Shown here in pieces: positions 35,352-45,480 of a stretch of 64,000 nucleotides of DNA (its first letter is position 1; each line of letters begins with the position of its first letter). The notes beneath the pieces were generated by a model. The model did no database searches, was not told where the DNA came from, and saw nothing but the letters and a program-made list of their open reading frames with translations. Source of the DNA: Cupriavidus necator A5-1 (GTDB lineage: Bacteria > Pseudomonadota > Gammaproteobacteria > Burkholderiales > Burkholderiaceae); the NCBI RefSeq assembly GCF_000744095.1, contig NZ_JQLI01000008.1, positions 1,674,001-1,738,000 on the forward strand. The letters are read 5' to 3'. Both the position numbers and the translations under genes were made by a program.

Positions 35352-36176
35352 TCAGCCCGCTGCGACCAGCTTGCGCGCGAAGGCCGCCAGCGCGTCCAGC
35401 ACCTCGTCGGGGCGCTCGCCCATCATCGCGTGGCCGCACGGCACCGACACCAGGCTGGCCTTCGCCATCTTGCCGGCCAGCGCCAGCGCCGCCTTGGGCG
35501 AGGTCATCATGTCCTTGCTGCCGGTGATGAACAGCGCCGGGCAGGCCACCGCGGCCGCTGCCTCTTCACCATGGGCGTAGGCGTTGCACGCCGAGAAATC
35601 GTTGTGGAACACATGCGCCTGCGGGTTGTTGCGCGCCACGCGCTCCATCAGCCGCTGGCTGCCGCCCTGCATCCATGCGCCCGGGCCGGGCGACGAGGGC
35701 TTGTTGGCCAGGCTCGAATGCGACCAGGTGTTGACCATGGCAATGGCTTCGTCCTCGCGGTTGAGCGAGGCGTCGAGCAGTGCATCCGAAACCTTCATCG
35801 GGTAGGCGGTGGCCAGCAGGCCAATGCCGCGCACCGCTTGCGGATGGCGCGCCGCGCATTCCAGCGCGATCAGCGAGCCCATGCTGTGGCCGAACACGAA
35901 GGCCGGCGCCTTGACGCCGGCGGCGGCGACCAGCGCCATGACCCAGTCGGCCATGGCCTCGACCGTGGCCAGCGGCGCGCCCTTGCTGCGGTTGTGGCCG
36001 GGCAGGTCCACCGCCAGCACCGAGAAGCCGTGGTTGGCGAACCAGCGCGTCTGCAGCGCCCACACGCTGTGGTCGTTCTGCGCGCCGTGCACGAACACGG
36101 CGCAGGGCAGGGCGGGATCGAAGGGTTTGCCGCCGGTGTAAGCGTAGGCAGGCTGGCTTGCAACGTTCAGTTCCAT
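35352..36176 (-). CDS. Alpha/beta hydrolase
   Basis: 274 aa. The oxyanion region is VFVHGAQNDHSVWALQ near residue 28, the nucleophile Ser in FGHSMGSL near 96, a late Asp in ITGSKDMMT near 218 and catalytic His in VPCGHAMMGERP near 248. It resembles esterases and C-C hydrolases of unknown substrate. The start overlaps the metY stop by one base (TGATG), suggesting coupled expression, but no known functional link exists. Confidence 0.85.
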   Translation of the reverse strand: MELNVASQPAYAYTGGKPFDPALPCAVFVHGAQNDHSVWALQTRWFANHGFSVLAVDLPGHNRSKGAPLATVEAMADWVMALVAAAGVKAPAFVFGHSMGSLIALECAARHPQAVRGIGLLATAYPMKVSDALLDASLNREDEAIAMVNTWSHSSLANKPSSPGPGAWMQGGSQRLMERVARNNPQAHVFHNDFSACNAYAHGEEAAAAVACPALFITGSKDMMTSPKAALALAGKMAKASLVSVPCGHAMMGERPDEVLDALAAFARKLVAAG

Positions 36177-37483
36177 CAGACGCCTCCCTTGCCGCTCATG
36201 GCTTTCTCGGCGGCTTTCAGGCCGCGCTTGAGGTCGTCGACCAGGTCGTCTGGGTCCTCCAGCCCCACCGACAGCCGGATCGTGCCCTCGGTGATGCCGG
36301 CCGATTGCAGTGCCGCCGCGTCCATGCGGAAGTGCGTGGTCGAGGCCGGGTGGATCACCAGCGAACGCGCGTCGCCCACGTTGGCCAGGTGCGAGAACAG
36401 CGACATGTTCTCGATAAAGCGCTGGCCGGCGACGCGGTTGCCCTTGAGGTTGAAGCTGAACACCGCGCCGCAGCCGCGCGGCAGCAGGCGCTTGGCCAGT
36501 TCGTAGTCGGGGTGCGATTCCAGTTCGGGGTAGGACACCGATTCCACCATCGGATGCGATGCCAGGAACTGCACCACCTTGCGGGTGTTGTCGACATGGC
36601 GACTCATGCGCAGCGGCAGCGTTTCCACGCCCTGCAGCAGCTGCCAGGCGGCCATCGGGTTCATGCAGGCGCCGAAGTCGCGCAGGCCCTCGCGGCGCGC
36701 GCGCAGCAGGAAGGGCGCCACCGTGCTTTCCTCGGTAAACACCATGTTGTGGAAGCCCTCGTACGGCTCGGACAACTCCGGGAAGCGGCCCGAGGCCTCG
36801 AAGTCGAAGGTGCCGCCTTCGACCAGCACGCCGCCGATGGTGGTGCCGTGGCCGCCCAGGAACTTGGTGGCCGAATGGTAGAGCAGGCCGGCGCCGAGAT
36901 CGAACGGACGCAGCAGGTAGGGCGTGGTGAAGGTGGAATCGACCAGCAGCGGGATGCCATTGTCCTGGCCGAGCTGTGCCAGCGTGGGGATATCCAGCAC
37001 GTCCAGCCCCGGGTTGCCCAGCGTCTCGCCGAACAGCAGCCGGGTATTGGGGCGGATCGCGGCGCGCCAGGCGTCGATGTCGCGCGCCTTGACGAAGGTG
37101 GTCTCGATGCCGAAGCGGCGCAGCGTGTAGTGCAGCAGGTTGTGCGAGCCGCCGTACAGCGCCGACGACGCCACCACGTGCGAGCCGGCGCCCATCAGCG
37201 TGGCCACCGCCAGGTGCAGCGCGGCCTGTCCGGAAGCGGTGGCGATCGCGCCGGCGCCGTTTTCCAGCGCGGCGATGCGCTCCTCCAGCACGGCCACGGT
37301 CGGGTTGGAGATGCGCGAGTAGACGTGGCCCGCGCGCTCCATATTGAACAGCGACGCGGCGTGTTCGCTGTCGCGGAACACGAAGGAGGTGGTCAGGTGG
37401 ATCGGGGTGGCGCGGGCCCCGGTGGCGGGGTCGGGCGCGGCGCCGGCGTGCAGGGCCAGCGTGTCGAATCGGGTTCCGGACAT
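36176..37483 (-). CDS. metY: O-acetylhomoserine sulfhydrylase (MetY)
   Basis: 435 aa PLP enzyme of the Cys/Met metabolism family. MSGTRFDTLALHAGAAPDPATGARATPIHLTTSFVF is the usual N-terminus, and the PLP lysine is in YHSATKFLGGHGTTIGG near residue 210. The length and the HSATKF motif favour the O-acetylhomoserine type over cystathionine gamma-synthase or MetZ, which are nearer 390 aa. It makes homocysteine (or methionine) directly from sulfide (or methanethiol). The ATG for MSGTRF was chosen by homology of the N-terminus. Confidence 0.9.
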   Translation of the reverse strand: MSGTRFDTLALHAGAAPDPATGARATPIHLTTSFVFRDSEHAASLFNMERAGHVYSRISNPTVAVLEERIAALENGAGAIATASGQAALHLAVATLMGAGSHVVASSALYGGSHNLLHYTLRRFGIETTFVKARDIDAWRAAIRPNTRLLFGETLGNPGLDVLDIPTLAQLGQDNGIPLLVDSTFTTPYLLRPFDLGAGLLYHSATKFLGGHGTTIGGVLVEGGTFDFEASGRFPELSEPYEGFHNMVFTEESTVAPFLLRARREGLRDFGACMNPMAAWQLLQGVETLPLRMSRHVDNTRKVVQFLASHPMVESVSYPELESHPDYELAKRLLPRGCGAVFSFNLKGNRVAGQRFIENMSLFSHLANVGDARSLVIHPASTTHFRMDAAALQSAGITEGTIRLSVGLEDPDDLVDDLKRGLKAAEKAMSGKGGV

Positions 37484-37572
37484 GATCGGTCGGCCTTGAG
37501 TTGTCTCCGGCCAGCATCGTAGCATCGTGCGCCCGCCCACGGTGGCGCGCCGCCCGCAAACCGGCCTCCTGC

Positions 37573-37602
37573 TTTACTTTGCGGGCCGGTTTGGGCTAGG
37601 AT
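37573..37602 (+). promoter_or_regulatory. Promoter candidate for the CBS-domain gene
   Basis: TTTACT (37573-37578), 18 bases, TAGGAT (37597-37602). Shifting the -35 by one base gives TTACTT with a 17-base spacer. The gene starts 120 bases further on. Confidence 0.4.
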
Positions 37603-37721
37603 CGGCCAACGGGGGGAACTCGCGGGCATCTCTGCCCGCACACCCAGAGACAGATAACGAAGTGACCGGAATCGCCCACGTCGTCGGAGCGATATCTTAC
37701 GTACAGGCAGCGGAGACCAAC

Positions 37722-38168
37722 ATGAAAGTCAGCGACATCCTCCAGATCAAGGGCAATACGCTCTTCACCGTGACGCCTGACACCTCCTTGCTGGTCGCCG
37801 TCCACACCATGGCCGAGCACGATATCGGCTCGCTGGTGGTGATGGAATACGGCGACCTGGTCGGCATGCTGACCTTCCGCGAGCTCATCGAGACGCTGGC
37901 CAGGAACAATGGCAGCGTCGGCACCACCAGCATCCGCAAGGTGATGGACGATGCGCCGGTGACCTGCACCATGGAAACGGACGTCAACGAGGTGCGCCGC
38001 ATGATGCTGGCGCGTCACACTCGCTATATGCCGGTGCTCGACAACCGCACGCTGATGGGCGTGATCTCCTTCTACGACGTCGCCAAGGCCGTGGTCGAGG
38101 ACCAGAGCTTCGAGAACAAGATGCTCAAGGCCTATATCCGCGACTGGCCGGAAGAGCGCGCCGAGTAA
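37722..38168 (+). CDS. Stand-alone CBS-pair domain protein
   Basis: 148 aa made of two CBS motifs: MKVSDILQIKGNTLFTVTPDTSLLVAVHTMAEHDIGSLVV and IRKVMDDAPVTCTMETDVNEVRRMMLARHTRYMPVLDN. A short tail ends DWPEERAE. CBS pairs bind adenine nucleotides and sense energy charge. A stand-alone protein of this form is common in Burkholderiaceae, with no defined partner. It is monocistronic, followed by a hairpin at 38179-38198. Confidence 0.9.
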   Translation: MKVSDILQIKGNTLFTVTPDTSLLVAVHTMAEHDIGSLVVMEYGDLVGMLTFRELIETLARNNGSVGTTSIRKVMDDAPVTCTMETDVNEVRRMMLARHTRYMPVLDNRTLMGVISFYDVAKAVVEDQSFENKMLKAYIRDWPEERAE

Positions 38169-38178
38169 TGCCGCGGCG

Positions 38179-38198
38179 CCGTCCGGTGCGCCGGACGG
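38179..38198 (+). terminator. Hairpin after CBS-domain gene
   Basis: CCGTCCGG and CCGGACGG form an 8-bp stem with loop TGCG, 11 bases after the stop codon. No T-run follows. Confidence 0.45.
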
Positions 38199-38344
38199 TC
38201 CAGACTGAAGCTTCCTTCGAAATTTCTTTCGACTGACGCCGCGCGGCCGCGCGGCGGTGGCATGATGGCGGCCGGACCCCGGCTCCGGCACACTGCCGGA
38301 ATTTCCATTTCCGCACCGGCCTCCGGACCGGACGGCCCCCATCC

Positions 38345-40243
38345 ATGAGCCAACACAGCCAGTTCCGACTGCTCGGCGAGCGCCGCTTTGCCCCGTTCTT
38401 CTGGACCCAGTTCCTCGGGGCGATGAACGACAACGTCTTCAAGGTCGCCTTCACCTCGCTGGTGACCTACCACACGGCGCTGTTCGAGGGCGTGGACGCG
38501 CGCAGCGCCGCGTTCCTGATCTCGGCGATCTTTATCGCGCCGTTCGTGCTGTTCTCGGCCACCAGCGGGCAGATCGCCGACAAGCTGGAAAAGTCGCGCC
38601 TGATCCGGCTGGTCAAGTCGCTGGAGATTGCCATCATGGTGCTGGGCCTGGCCGGCTTTGCCTGGCACAGCGCGCCGCTGCTGTATGCCGGCACCTTCCT
38701 GATGGGGCTGCATTCCACGCTGTTCGGGCCGGTCAAGTTCGCCTACCTGCCACAGCACCTGGATGAGAGCGAGCTGGTCGGCGGCAACGGGCTGGTGGAG
38801 ATGGGCACCTTCGTCGCGATCCTGCTGGGCACGCTGGTTGGCGGCGAGCTGGCCGGGCTGCAGCAGGGCGGCGCGATCGTGGGGCCGATGTACGTCGGCG
38901 CGCTATGCGTGGCGATCGCGGTGGCGGGGCGGGTAGTGTCGAGACGGGTCCCGGTCTCACCGGCGCCGCAGCCCGACCTGCGCATCAACTGGAACCCGTT
39001 CTCGGAGACCTGGCGCAACCTGATGCTGGCGCGCGGCAACCGCACCGTGTTCCTGAGCCTGCTCGGCATCTCGTGGCTGTGGTTCCTCGGCGCCACCTTC
39101 CTCACCTCGTTCTTCAGCTACGCCAAGGATGTGCTGGGCGGCGACCAGAACGTGGTGACGCTGTTGCTGGCGGTATTCTCGGTGGGCATCGGCATCGGTT
39201 CGCTGCTGTGCGAGCGGCTGTCCGGGCGCCATGTCGAGATCGGGCTGGTGCCGTTCGGCTCGATCGGCATGACGGTGTTCGCGGTCGACCTGTACTTTGC
39301 CAGCCAGGGGCAGGCCGCGGCCACGCTCAGCGGCATCGGCGGCTTCCTGGCCGAGCCGCGCCACTGGCGCGTGCTGGCCGACCTGTTCCTGCTGGCCATG
39401 TTCGGCGGCTTCTACAGCGTGCCGCTGTATGCGCTGATCCAGAGCCGCAGCGCGCCCACGCACCGCGCGCGCATCATCGCGGCCAACAATATCCTGAACA
39501 GCTTCTTCATGATCGCGGCGTCGCTGCTGGGCGTGGCGATGGCGCTGGCGGGCTACAGCATTCCGCAGCTGTTCCTGGTGGTGGGGCTGCTCAATGCCGT
39601 GGTGGCGGTCTATATCTACTCGCTGGTGCCGGAGTTCCTGCTGCGCTTTATCGCCTGGATCCTGGTCCATACCATCTATCGCCTGCGCCGCATCAATGCC
39701 GAGCGGATCCCCGCGGACGGACCGGCCGTGCTGGTCTGCAACCATGTCAGCTTTGCCGACGCGGTGGTGCTGATGGCGTGCAGCCCGCGCCCGGTGCGCT
39801 TCGTGATGGATTACCGCATCTTCAAGGTGCCGCTGCTGTCGTGGTTCTTCCGGCACGCCAAGGCGATCCCGATCGCGCCCGCGCATGAAGACCCTGAGAT
39901 GCTCAAGCGCGCCTATGACAGCGTGGCCGATGCGCTGCAGGGCGGCGACCTGGTCTGCATCTTCCCGGAAGGGAAGATCACCGCCACCGGCGAGATCAAC
40001 CCGTTCAAGCAAGGCGTGCAGCAGATCATCCGGCGCACCCCGGTGCCGGTGGTGCCGATGGCGCTGCGCGGGCTGTGGGGCAGCTACTTCTCGCGCAAGG
40101 GTGCGCCGGCGATGTCGCGGCCGTTCCGGCGCGGCATCCTGAACCGGCTGGAGCTGGTGGTGGGCGAGCCGGTGTCGCCGGAGGCGGCTACGCCCGAAGG
40201 GCTGCAGCAGATGGTGCAGACGCTGCGCGGCGACTGGCGCTAG
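38345..40243 (+). CDS. MFS transporter-acyltransferase fusion (LplT/PlsC-like)
   Basis: 632 aa. Residues about 10-415 are a 12-helix MFS carrier of the lysophospholipid transporter type (FFWTQFLGAMNDNVFKVAFTSLV). Residues about 430-632 are a PlsC-like acyltransferase with the HX4D motif NHVSFAD near 460, FPEGKITATGEINPFKQG near 540 and a PVVPMALRGLWGSYFS segment. The related three-part LplT-Aas proteins also carry an acyl-ACP synthetase domain, which is absent here. The likely role is uptake and re-acylation of lysophospholipids at the inner membrane. Confidence 0.87.
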   Translation: MSQHSQFRLLGERRFAPFFWTQFLGAMNDNVFKVAFTSLVTYHTALFEGVDARSAAFLISAIFIAPFVLFSATSGQIADKLEKSRLIRLVKSLEIAIMVLGLAGFAWHSAPLLYAGTFLMGLHSTLFGPVKFAYLPQHLDESELVGGNGLVEMGTFVAILLGTLVGGELAGLQQGGAIVGPMYVGALCVAIAVAGRVVSRRVPVSPAPQPDLRINWNPFSETWRNLMLARGNRTVFLSLLGISWLWFLGATFLTSFFSYAKDVLGGDQNVVTLLLAVFSVGIGIGSLLCERLSGRHVEIGLVPFGSIGMTVFAVDLYFASQGQAAATLSGIGGFLAEPRHWRVLADLFLLAMFGGFYSVPLYALIQSRSAPTHRARIIAANNILNSFFMIAASLLGVAMALAGYSIPQLFLVVGLLNAVVAVYIYSLVPEFLLRFIAWILVHTIYRLRRINAERIPADGPAVLVCNHVSFADAVVLMACSPRPVRFVMDYRIFKVPLLSWFFRHAKAIPIAPAHEDPEMLKRAYDSVADALQGGDLVCIFPEGKITATGEINPFKQGVQQIIRRTPVPVVPMALRGLWGSYFSRKGAPAMSRPFRRGILNRLELVVGEPVSPEAATPEGLQQMVQTLRGDWR

Positions 40244-40271
40244 TTGATGGAATGCGGAACCTGAGCCCTCG

Positions 40272-40994
40272 ATGATCACCCTCTATACCTTCGGCCCCGC
40301 CTTCGGGCTGCCCGACGCCAGCCCCTTCGTCACCAAGGCCGAGATGCTGCTCAAGCTCGCCGGCCTGCCGTACCAGGCCCGCCGCGGCAGCCTGCGCCAC
40401 GCGCCCAAGGGCAAGCTGCCGTACCTGGACGACATGGGGCGAATCGTGGCGGATTCCACCATGATCCGCTGGCATATCGAGAAGACCTACCACATTGACT
40501 TCGATGCCGGCCTGAGTCCGGCCGAACGCGGTATCGCCTGGGCTGCCGAGAAATTGATGGAAGACCACCTGTACTGGGCGGTGGCACGCGTGCGCTGGCT
40601 CGACCAGCACAATTTCGACAAGGGCCCGGCACTGTTCTTTCGCGGCGTGCCGGCACCGGTGCGCGGGCTGGCCGAGCGGCTGGTGCGCTACAAGGTGCGC
40701 AAGACGCTGTGGGGGCAGGGCCTGGGCCGGCACAGCGAGGAAGAACTGGTGGCGCTGGCCAGCAAGGGCGTGACCTCGATTGCCGATATCCTGGGCGACA
40801 AGCGCTATCTGATGGGCGACAAGCCGTGCGGGGCCGACGCCACGCTGTTCGCCTTCGCCGCCAGCCTGCTGTGCCCCGTATTCGACACCCCGATCCGTAC
40901 CGCGGCGGAGGGGCATGCCAACCTGGTGGCCTATATGGACCGGATGCGGGCGGAGTTCTACCCCGACTTCGCGCCGGAAACCGCAGCGGCCTGA
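40272..40994 (+). CDS. Glutathione S-transferase family protein
   Basis: 240 aa. An N-terminal thioredoxin-like domain ([44 protein letters not shown]) is of the Fax/metaxin-like GST branch, with the cis-Pro region GKLPYLDD. The helical C-terminal domain ends [33 protein letters not shown]. The substrate is unknown. It follows the MFS-acyltransferase gene by 28 bases and may be co-transcribed. Confidence 0.85.
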   Translation: MITLYTFGPAFGLPDASPFVTKAEMLLKLAGLPYQARRGSLRHAPKGKLPYLDDMGRIVADSTMIRWHIEKTYHIDFDAGLSPAERGIAWAAEKLMEDHLYWAVARVRWLDQHNFDKGPALFFRGVPAPVRGLAERLVRYKVRKTLWGQGLGRHSEEELVALASKGVTSIADILGDKRYLMGDKPCGADATLFAFAASLLCPVFDTPIRTAAEGHANLVAYMDRMRAEFYPDFAPETAAA

Positions 40995-41068
40995 GCCCTG
41001 CGGGCCGCCCGAGGGCGGGCATTGGCCTTACAATGGAGGCCGTCCCCAATTCCTGTGCGGTTTCCATC

Positions 41069-42178
41069 ATGTCCGGCAACACCCTTGGCCTGCTCTTCAC
41101 TGTCACCACCTTCGGCGAATCGCACGGGCCTGCCATCGGCGCGGTGGTGGATGGCTGCCCGCCGGGCATGGCGCTGACCGAGGCCGACATCCAGGGCGAC
41201 CTGGACCGCCGCAAGCCCGGCACCTCGCGCCACGTCACGCAGCGCCAGGAAGCCGACCAGGTCGAGATCCTGTCGGGGGTGTTCGAGGGCAAGACCACCG
41301 GCACCCCGATCTGCCTGCTGATCCGCAATACCGACCAGCGCAGCAAGGACTACGGCAATATCGTCGAGACCTTCCGCCCGGGCCACGCCGACTACACCTA
41401 CTGGCAGAAGTACGGTATCCGCGACCATCGCGGCGGCGGCCGCTCGTCGGCGCGCCTGACCGCGCCGGTGGTGGCCGCGGCGGCGGTGGCCAAGAAGTGG
41501 CTGCGCGAAAAGTATGGCATCGAGATCCGGGGCTACATGTCGCAGCTGGGCGAGATCGCGGTGCCGTTCACTGACTGGTCGCACGTGCCGGAGAACCCGT
41601 TCTTCGCGCCCAATGCGGACATCATCCCCGAGCTGGAAACCTATATGGACGCGCTGCGCCGCGACGGCGATTCGGTCGGCGCGCGCATCGAGGTGGTGGC
41701 CAGCAATGTGCCGGTCGGCCTGGGCGAGCCGCTGTTCGACAGGCTCGACGCCGACATCGCCCACGCGATGATGGGCATCAACGCGGTCAAGGGCGTGGAG
41801 ATCGGCGCCGGCTTCGACAGCGTGGCCCAGCGCGGCAGCGTGCATGGCGACGAGCTGACCGCCGAGGGTTTCCGCACCAACAATTCCGGCGGCGTGCTGG
41901 GCGGCATCTCGACCGGCCAGGACATTACCGTGTCGCTGGCGATCAAGCCGACTTCCTCGATCCGCACCCCGCGCGAGTCGATCGACAAGGCCGGCAATGC
42001 CGCCACGGTCGAGACTTTCGGCCGCCACGATCCCTGCGTGGGCATCCGCGCCACGCCCATCGCCGAGGCCATGCTGGCGCTGGTGCTGATGGACCACGCG
42101 CTGCGCCACCGCGCGCAGTGCGGCGACGTAAAGGTCGATACGCCGCAGATTCCGGCGCAGGCCGGCCAGTCGCGCTGA
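41069..42178 (+). CDS. aroC: Chorismate synthase
   Basis: 369 aa, full length. The three family signatures are present: [18 protein letters not shown] near residue 16, the [20 protein letters not shown] stretch near 125 and [12 protein letters not shown] near 300. It converts EPSP to chorismate in the last shikimate-pathway step, using reduced FMN. The start [20 protein letters not shown] is fixed by conservation; upstream frame residues are shadow. Confidence 0.97.
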   Translation: MSGNTLGLLFTVTTFGESHGPAIGAVVDGCPPGMALTEADIQGDLDRRKPGTSRHVTQRQEADQVEILSGVFEGKTTGTPICLLIRNTDQRSKDYGNIVETFRPGHADYTYWQKYGIRDHRGGGRSSARLTAPVVAAAAVAKKWLREKYGIEIRGYMSQLGEIAVPFTDWSHVPENPFFAPNADIIPELETYMDALRRDGDSVGARIEVVASNVPVGLGEPLFDRLDADIAHAMMGINAVKGVEIGAGFDSVAQRGSVHGDELTAEGFRTNNSGGVLGGISTGQDITVSLAIKPTSSIRTPRESIDKAGNAATVETFGRHDPCVGIRATPIAEAMLALVLMDHALRHRAQCGDVKVDTPQIPAQAGQSR

Positions 42179-42179
42179 C

Positions 42180-43460
42180 TTGACGGCGCCATCCGCGGGC
42201 GGCGGCGCCTCCGGCGCCGGACGCCCTGACTACGCCCGCTTCGGGCTCTTCTACCTTGGCTACTACGGCTACGTCGGCGTTATCTCGCCGTACGTGAGCC
42301 TGTATTTCGCCGGGCGCGGCTTCGATCCCGTGCAGATCGGCGTGCTGATGGCGAGCTTCCAGGTCAGCCGCATCGTCGGCCCCTACCTGTGGGGCTGGCT
42401 GTCCGACGTGATGCACACGCGCGTGCGCATCCTGCGCGTCAGCGCGTTCACCTCATTGCTGGCCTTCCTGATGCTGCCCGGCGTCGGCAGCTACGGCGGC
42501 ATGATGGCGATGATGCTGACGCTGAGCCTGCTGACCAGCGCGATGTCGCCGCTGGGTGATGCGCTGACCATTTCCACCCTGCGCCGCTACGGCGCCTTCG
42601 ACCACAGCTACGGCCGCATCCGCATGTTCGGCTCGGCCGGCTTTATCGGTGCGGTGCTGGCGGGCGGGGCGCTGTTCGAAGCGGTCGGCATGCGCGCCTT
42701 CCCGTGGGTGGCGAGCGCCTTGCTGGCGATCCTGGTCGGCGTGGTGCTGACCATGCGCGATGCCACGGACGAGGGGCCGCGCGTGCCGGCGCCGCCCGCG
42801 TTGCCGCTGCTGCGCCGCCCGGACGTGGCGTGGTTCCTGGCGTCAGCCTTCCTGATGATGTTCGCGCACGCCGCGCTCTACGTATTTTATTCGCTGTGGC
42901 TGGAGAAGCTCGGCTACAGCAAGTTCGCCATCGGCGTGATGTGGACCGTCGGCGTGGTGGCCGAGATCGTGTTCTTCTACTACCAGGGCCTGCTGTTCGC
43001 GCGCTATGCGCTGCGCACCATCCTGGCGGGCACCTTCGTGCTGGCGGCGCTGCGCTTCGGGCTGACCGGCTACTTTGCGCAGTTCGCATGGCTGATGGCG
43101 CTGGTGCAGGTGCTGCACGCCGCCACCTTCGCGGCGCACCACAGCGCCAGCCTGAAGCGGCTGCAGACGTGGTTCTCCGGGCCGTTGCAGGGGCGCGGGC
43201 AGGCGCTGTACACGGGCATTTCCTACGGCGTCGGCGGCACGCTGGGCGGGCTGGCGATGGGCTGGACCTGGAACGCGCTGGCGCCGGAGCATACCTTCGG
43301 GCTGGCTGCGATCGCCGCGGCGGCCGGCGCCTTCTGCGCCGCGATGAGCTTTCGCGGCGAAGGCATAGGCACCGGCGCGGTTCAGGACAGCGCCGCGCCG
43401 ACCCGCTCGGCGATTGCCAGCGACGAGGTCAGTCCCGGTGATTCGATCCCGAACAGGTGA
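42180..43460 (+). CDS. MFS transporter, phenylpropionate-permease-like (HcaT type)
   Basis: 426 aa, 12 helices, beginning [38 protein letters not shown]. The best start is a TTG at 42180, two bases after the aroC stop; no ATG lies before the first helix. It belongs to the PP-permease/nucleoside-symporter-like MFS branch. The last 79 bases overlap the convergent lhgO gene, so the C-terminal tail ([17 protein letters not shown]) is probably non-essential. The substrate is not predictable. Confidence 0.82.
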   Translation: MTAPSAGGGASGAGRPDYARFGLFYLGYYGYVGVISPYVSLYFAGRGFDPVQIGVLMASFQVSRIVGPYLWGWLSDVMHTRVRILRVSAFTSLLAFLMLPGVGSYGGMMAMMLTLSLLTSAMSPLGDALTISTLRRYGAFDHSYGRIRMFGSAGFIGAVLAGGALFEAVGMRAFPWVASALLAILVGVVLTMRDATDEGPRVPAPPALPLLRRPDVAWFLASAFLMMFAHAALYVFYSLWLEKLGYSKFAIGVMWTVGVVAEIVFFYYQGLLFARYALRTILAGTFVLAALRFGLTGYFAQFAWLMALVQVLHAATFAAHHSASLKRLQTWFSGPLQGRGQALYTGISYGVGGTLGGLAMGWTWNALAPEHTFGLAAIAAAAGAFCAAMSFRGEGIGTGAVQDSAAPTRSAIASDEVSPGDSIPNR

Positions 43461-44488
43461 ACCAGTCCCGGCACGCCATGCACCGCCGGGCCATCGATAC
43501 GGAAGTCCGCCGCCACTTCGTGCGGGCCGCTGATCTTGGGGCGGATGCCGGCATAGCCCGGCTGCAGCGCGCCGTCGGCCAGCCCCGGCCAGTAGCGGCG
43601 CACCTCGTCATAGAAACCATCGGCATCGGCCGGGTCCACGCTGTATTCGATCTCGTCGATCCAGCGCACATTGGGGCCGAAGCGCGCCTGGCCGCCCATG
43701 TCGAGCGTCAGGTGCACGCCCAGCCCGGCCGCCTCGGGCACCGGGTAGATCAGCCGTGAGAACGGCGCGCGGCCGACCAGCGTGAAATAGCAGCCCTTGG
43801 CGTAGTACTGCGGCGGGATGTGCGCCTCCGGCATGCCGTCGAGGCGGCGCGCCAGTTCCGGCGCGGTCAGGCCGGCCGAGTTCACCACGGTCCGCGCCAG
43901 CAGCGTGGTCGCGCTGCCATCCTCGTTGCCGACTTCGAGGCGGATACCTTCCTGCGTCACCGCGCCGCCCAGCACCGGTGACTGCACCGCCAGCATCGCG
44001 CCGGCGTTCTCGGCATCGCCCAGCAGCGCGGTCATCAGGCCGTGGCTGTCGATGATGCCGGTCGAGGGCGACAGCAGCGCGGCGTGGCATTGCAGTTGCG
44101 GCTCCAGCGCCTGCGCTTCGGCCTGGCTGAGCAGGCGCAGGTCATCGACGCCGTTGGCCGCGGCCTTGGTACGGATGCCTTCCAGCGTGGCCACCTGCGC
44201 TTGGCTGGTGGCGACGATCAGCTTGCCACAGCGCTGGTGGGCGACATGGTGCGTGGCGCAGTAGTCGTACAACATGGCCTTGCCGCGCACGCACAGCTGC
44301 GCCTTCAGCGAGCCGGCGGGATAGTAGATGCCGGCGTGGATCACTTCGCTGTTGCGCGCGCTAGTGATGGTGCCGAAGGCGTTCTCGGCCTCCAGGATGA
44401 TCACTTCGCGGCCCTGCAGCGCGAGCGCGCGCGCCACCGCCAGTCCCACCACGCCGGCGCCGATGACGACGCAATCCACCTTTTCCAT
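43382..44488 (-). CDS. lhgO: L-2-hydroxyglutarate oxidase/dehydrogenase
   Basis: 368 aa DAO-family flavoprotein. The FAD Rossmann motif is [16 protein letters not shown], then [24 protein letters not shown] near residue 44, [10 protein letters not shown] near 245, and the C-terminal [17 protein letters not shown]. It oxidises L-2-hydroxyglutarate to 2-oxoglutarate, feeding electrons to the quinone pool. A FadR-type regulator follows upstream, 36 bases away on the same strand, and probably controls it. Confidence 0.92.
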   Translation of the reverse strand: MEKVDCVVIGAGVVGLAVARALALQGREVIILEAENAFGTITSARNSEVIHAGIYYPAGSLKAQLCVRGKAMLYDYCATHHVAHQRCGKLIVATSQAQVATLEGIRTKAAANGVDDLRLLSQAEAQALEPQLQCHAALLSPSTGIIDSHGLMTALLGDAENAGAMLAVQSPVLGGAVTQEGIRLEVGNEDGSATTLLARTVVNSAGLTAPELARRLDGMPEAHIPPQYYAKGCYFTLVGRAPFSRLIYPVPEAAGLGVHLTLDMGGQARFGPNVRWIDEIEYSVDPADADGFYDEVRRYWPGLADGALQPGYAGIRPKISGPHEVAADFRIDGPAVHGVPGLVHLFGIESPGLTSSLAIAERVGAALS

Positions 44489-44524
44489 GCTCGTTCCTTG
44501 GTTGAGTGTCTCTGTATTTGGGGG

Positions 44525-45238
44525 TCAGCCGGGCAGGCCCAGGCGGGCGGCCGCGGCGGACAGGTGCTGTTGCGCGGCCTCGCGCGCTGCAGCGGCGTTG
44601 CCGGCGGCAATCGCTTCGGCCAGCGCCGCATGTTCGCTGTCGGCGGCGCGCGGGGCGCCGGTGCTGGCAACCAGTCGCGCGGTGTTCTCCCACGCGCGCT
44701 GGCGCGCGGCCAGCATCTGCTGGCTGACGAAATCGGTCAGGCCGGTAAAGCAGGGGTTGTGCGCGGCCTCGGCGATGGCATGGTGGAAGGCCATGTCGGC
44801 CGCCGCGGCACTGGCCATGTCGCCCTGGCCGTTGGCCTGCGCCCGCATCGCCGCCAGCGCGGCGCGGATGGCATCGACGTCGGCCTCGGTGCGCCGCTGC
44901 GCCGCCATTTCCGCGCAGGCGGTTTCCACCACGCGGCGCAGTTCGAACAGTTGCGCCAGCGTCGGGCCGCCGTCCGGCGCGCTGGCCACGCGCCAGGCCT
45001 GGCCGCCTGGCGTCTCGGACACATAGGCGCCCGAGCCCTTGCGTGTGACCAGCACGCCGTCGGCCTTCAACTGCGCGATGGCCTCGCGCACGATCGGCCG
45101 GCTGACGCCGAAGGTGTCGGCCAGGCTGGCTTCGGCAGGCAGGCGCGCGCCGGCGACGTAACGGCCGGCGAGGATGTCGTCGTGCAGGGACTGGGCGATG
45201 CGGCTGGCCAGCGAGGGCGGGCGGGGCAGGGTTGTCAT
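44525..45238 (-). CDS. GntR-family regulator, FadR/FCD subfamily
   Basis: 237 aa. A winged helix (LHDDILAGRYVAGARLPAEASLADTFGVSRPIVREAIAQL, residues 15-55) is followed by an all-helical FCD domain with the metal-binding histidine pattern (AFHHAIAEAAHN near 150). It is the first gene of the gntR-lhgO unit. A perfect 13-base palindrome GCTGTCAGACAGC, 17 bases upstream, is its likely operator. Confidence 0.9.
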   Translation of the reverse strand: MTTLPRPPSLASRIAQSLHDDILAGRYVAGARLPAEASLADTFGVSRPIVREAIAQLKADGVLVTRKGSGAYVSETPGGQAWRVASAPDGGPTLAQLFELRRVVETACAEMAAQRRTEADVDAIRAALAAMRAQANGQGDMASAAAADMAFHHAIAEAAHNPCFTGLTDFVSQQMLAARQRAWENTARLVASTGAPRAADSEHAALAEAIAAGNAAAAREAAQQHLSAAAARLGLPG

Positions 45239-45254
45239 GGGGGCAATATGTCAG

Positions 45255-45267
45255 GCTGTCAGACAGC
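45255..45267. promoter_or_regulatory. FadR-type operator upstream of gntR-lhgO
   Basis: GCTGTCAGACAGC is a perfect palindrome about one central base and contains GT-N3-AC, the core of FadR/FCD operators. It lies 17 bases upstream of the regulator's start codon, as expected for autorepression. Confidence 0.55.
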
Positions 45268-45359
45268 TTTTATGCGATTCTGGTCCCGAACTTGCCGGGC
45301 GTCAAGCCTGGCGCACGGAGCGAATGCTACACATACGGTTCTCCGCCATCGGCAAGCGC

Positions 45360-45386
45360 TTAATTTCCACGCGACGGCGCCGATAG
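45360..45386 (+). promoter_or_regulatory. Sigma-28 (FliA)-type promoter
   Basis: TTAATTTC (45360-45367), exactly 11 bases, GCCGATAG (45379-45386), compared with the FliA consensus TAAAGTTT-N11-GCCGATAA (5/8 and 7/8 matches). The YcgR/PilZ gene begins 95 bases later. Confidence 0.6.
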
Positions 45387-45480
45387 TGATCGAATACAGG
45401 TGGCGGATACTGCCCGGCAGCTCCGCCGTGGGTTTGCCATTGCCACGGGGACGACCCACCGGGCCCCTCTGCAAACAGCC

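Noticed and set aside
36176-37559. In-frame 5' extension of the alpha/beta hydrolase across the whole metY gene
   Set aside because: Arg/Pro/His-rich shadow of metY; the real hydrolase start is the ATG at 36176 overlapping the metY stop.
37484-37560. SAM or SAH riboswitch upstream of metY
   Set aside because: The minus-strand leader before metY shows no conserved core or extended pairing that I recognise, and the gap is short.
42180-42182. Alternative ATG start for the MFS gene after aroC
   Set aside because: The first ATG in frame is inside the first helices; the TTG at 42180 is the only start that keeps the whole first helix.
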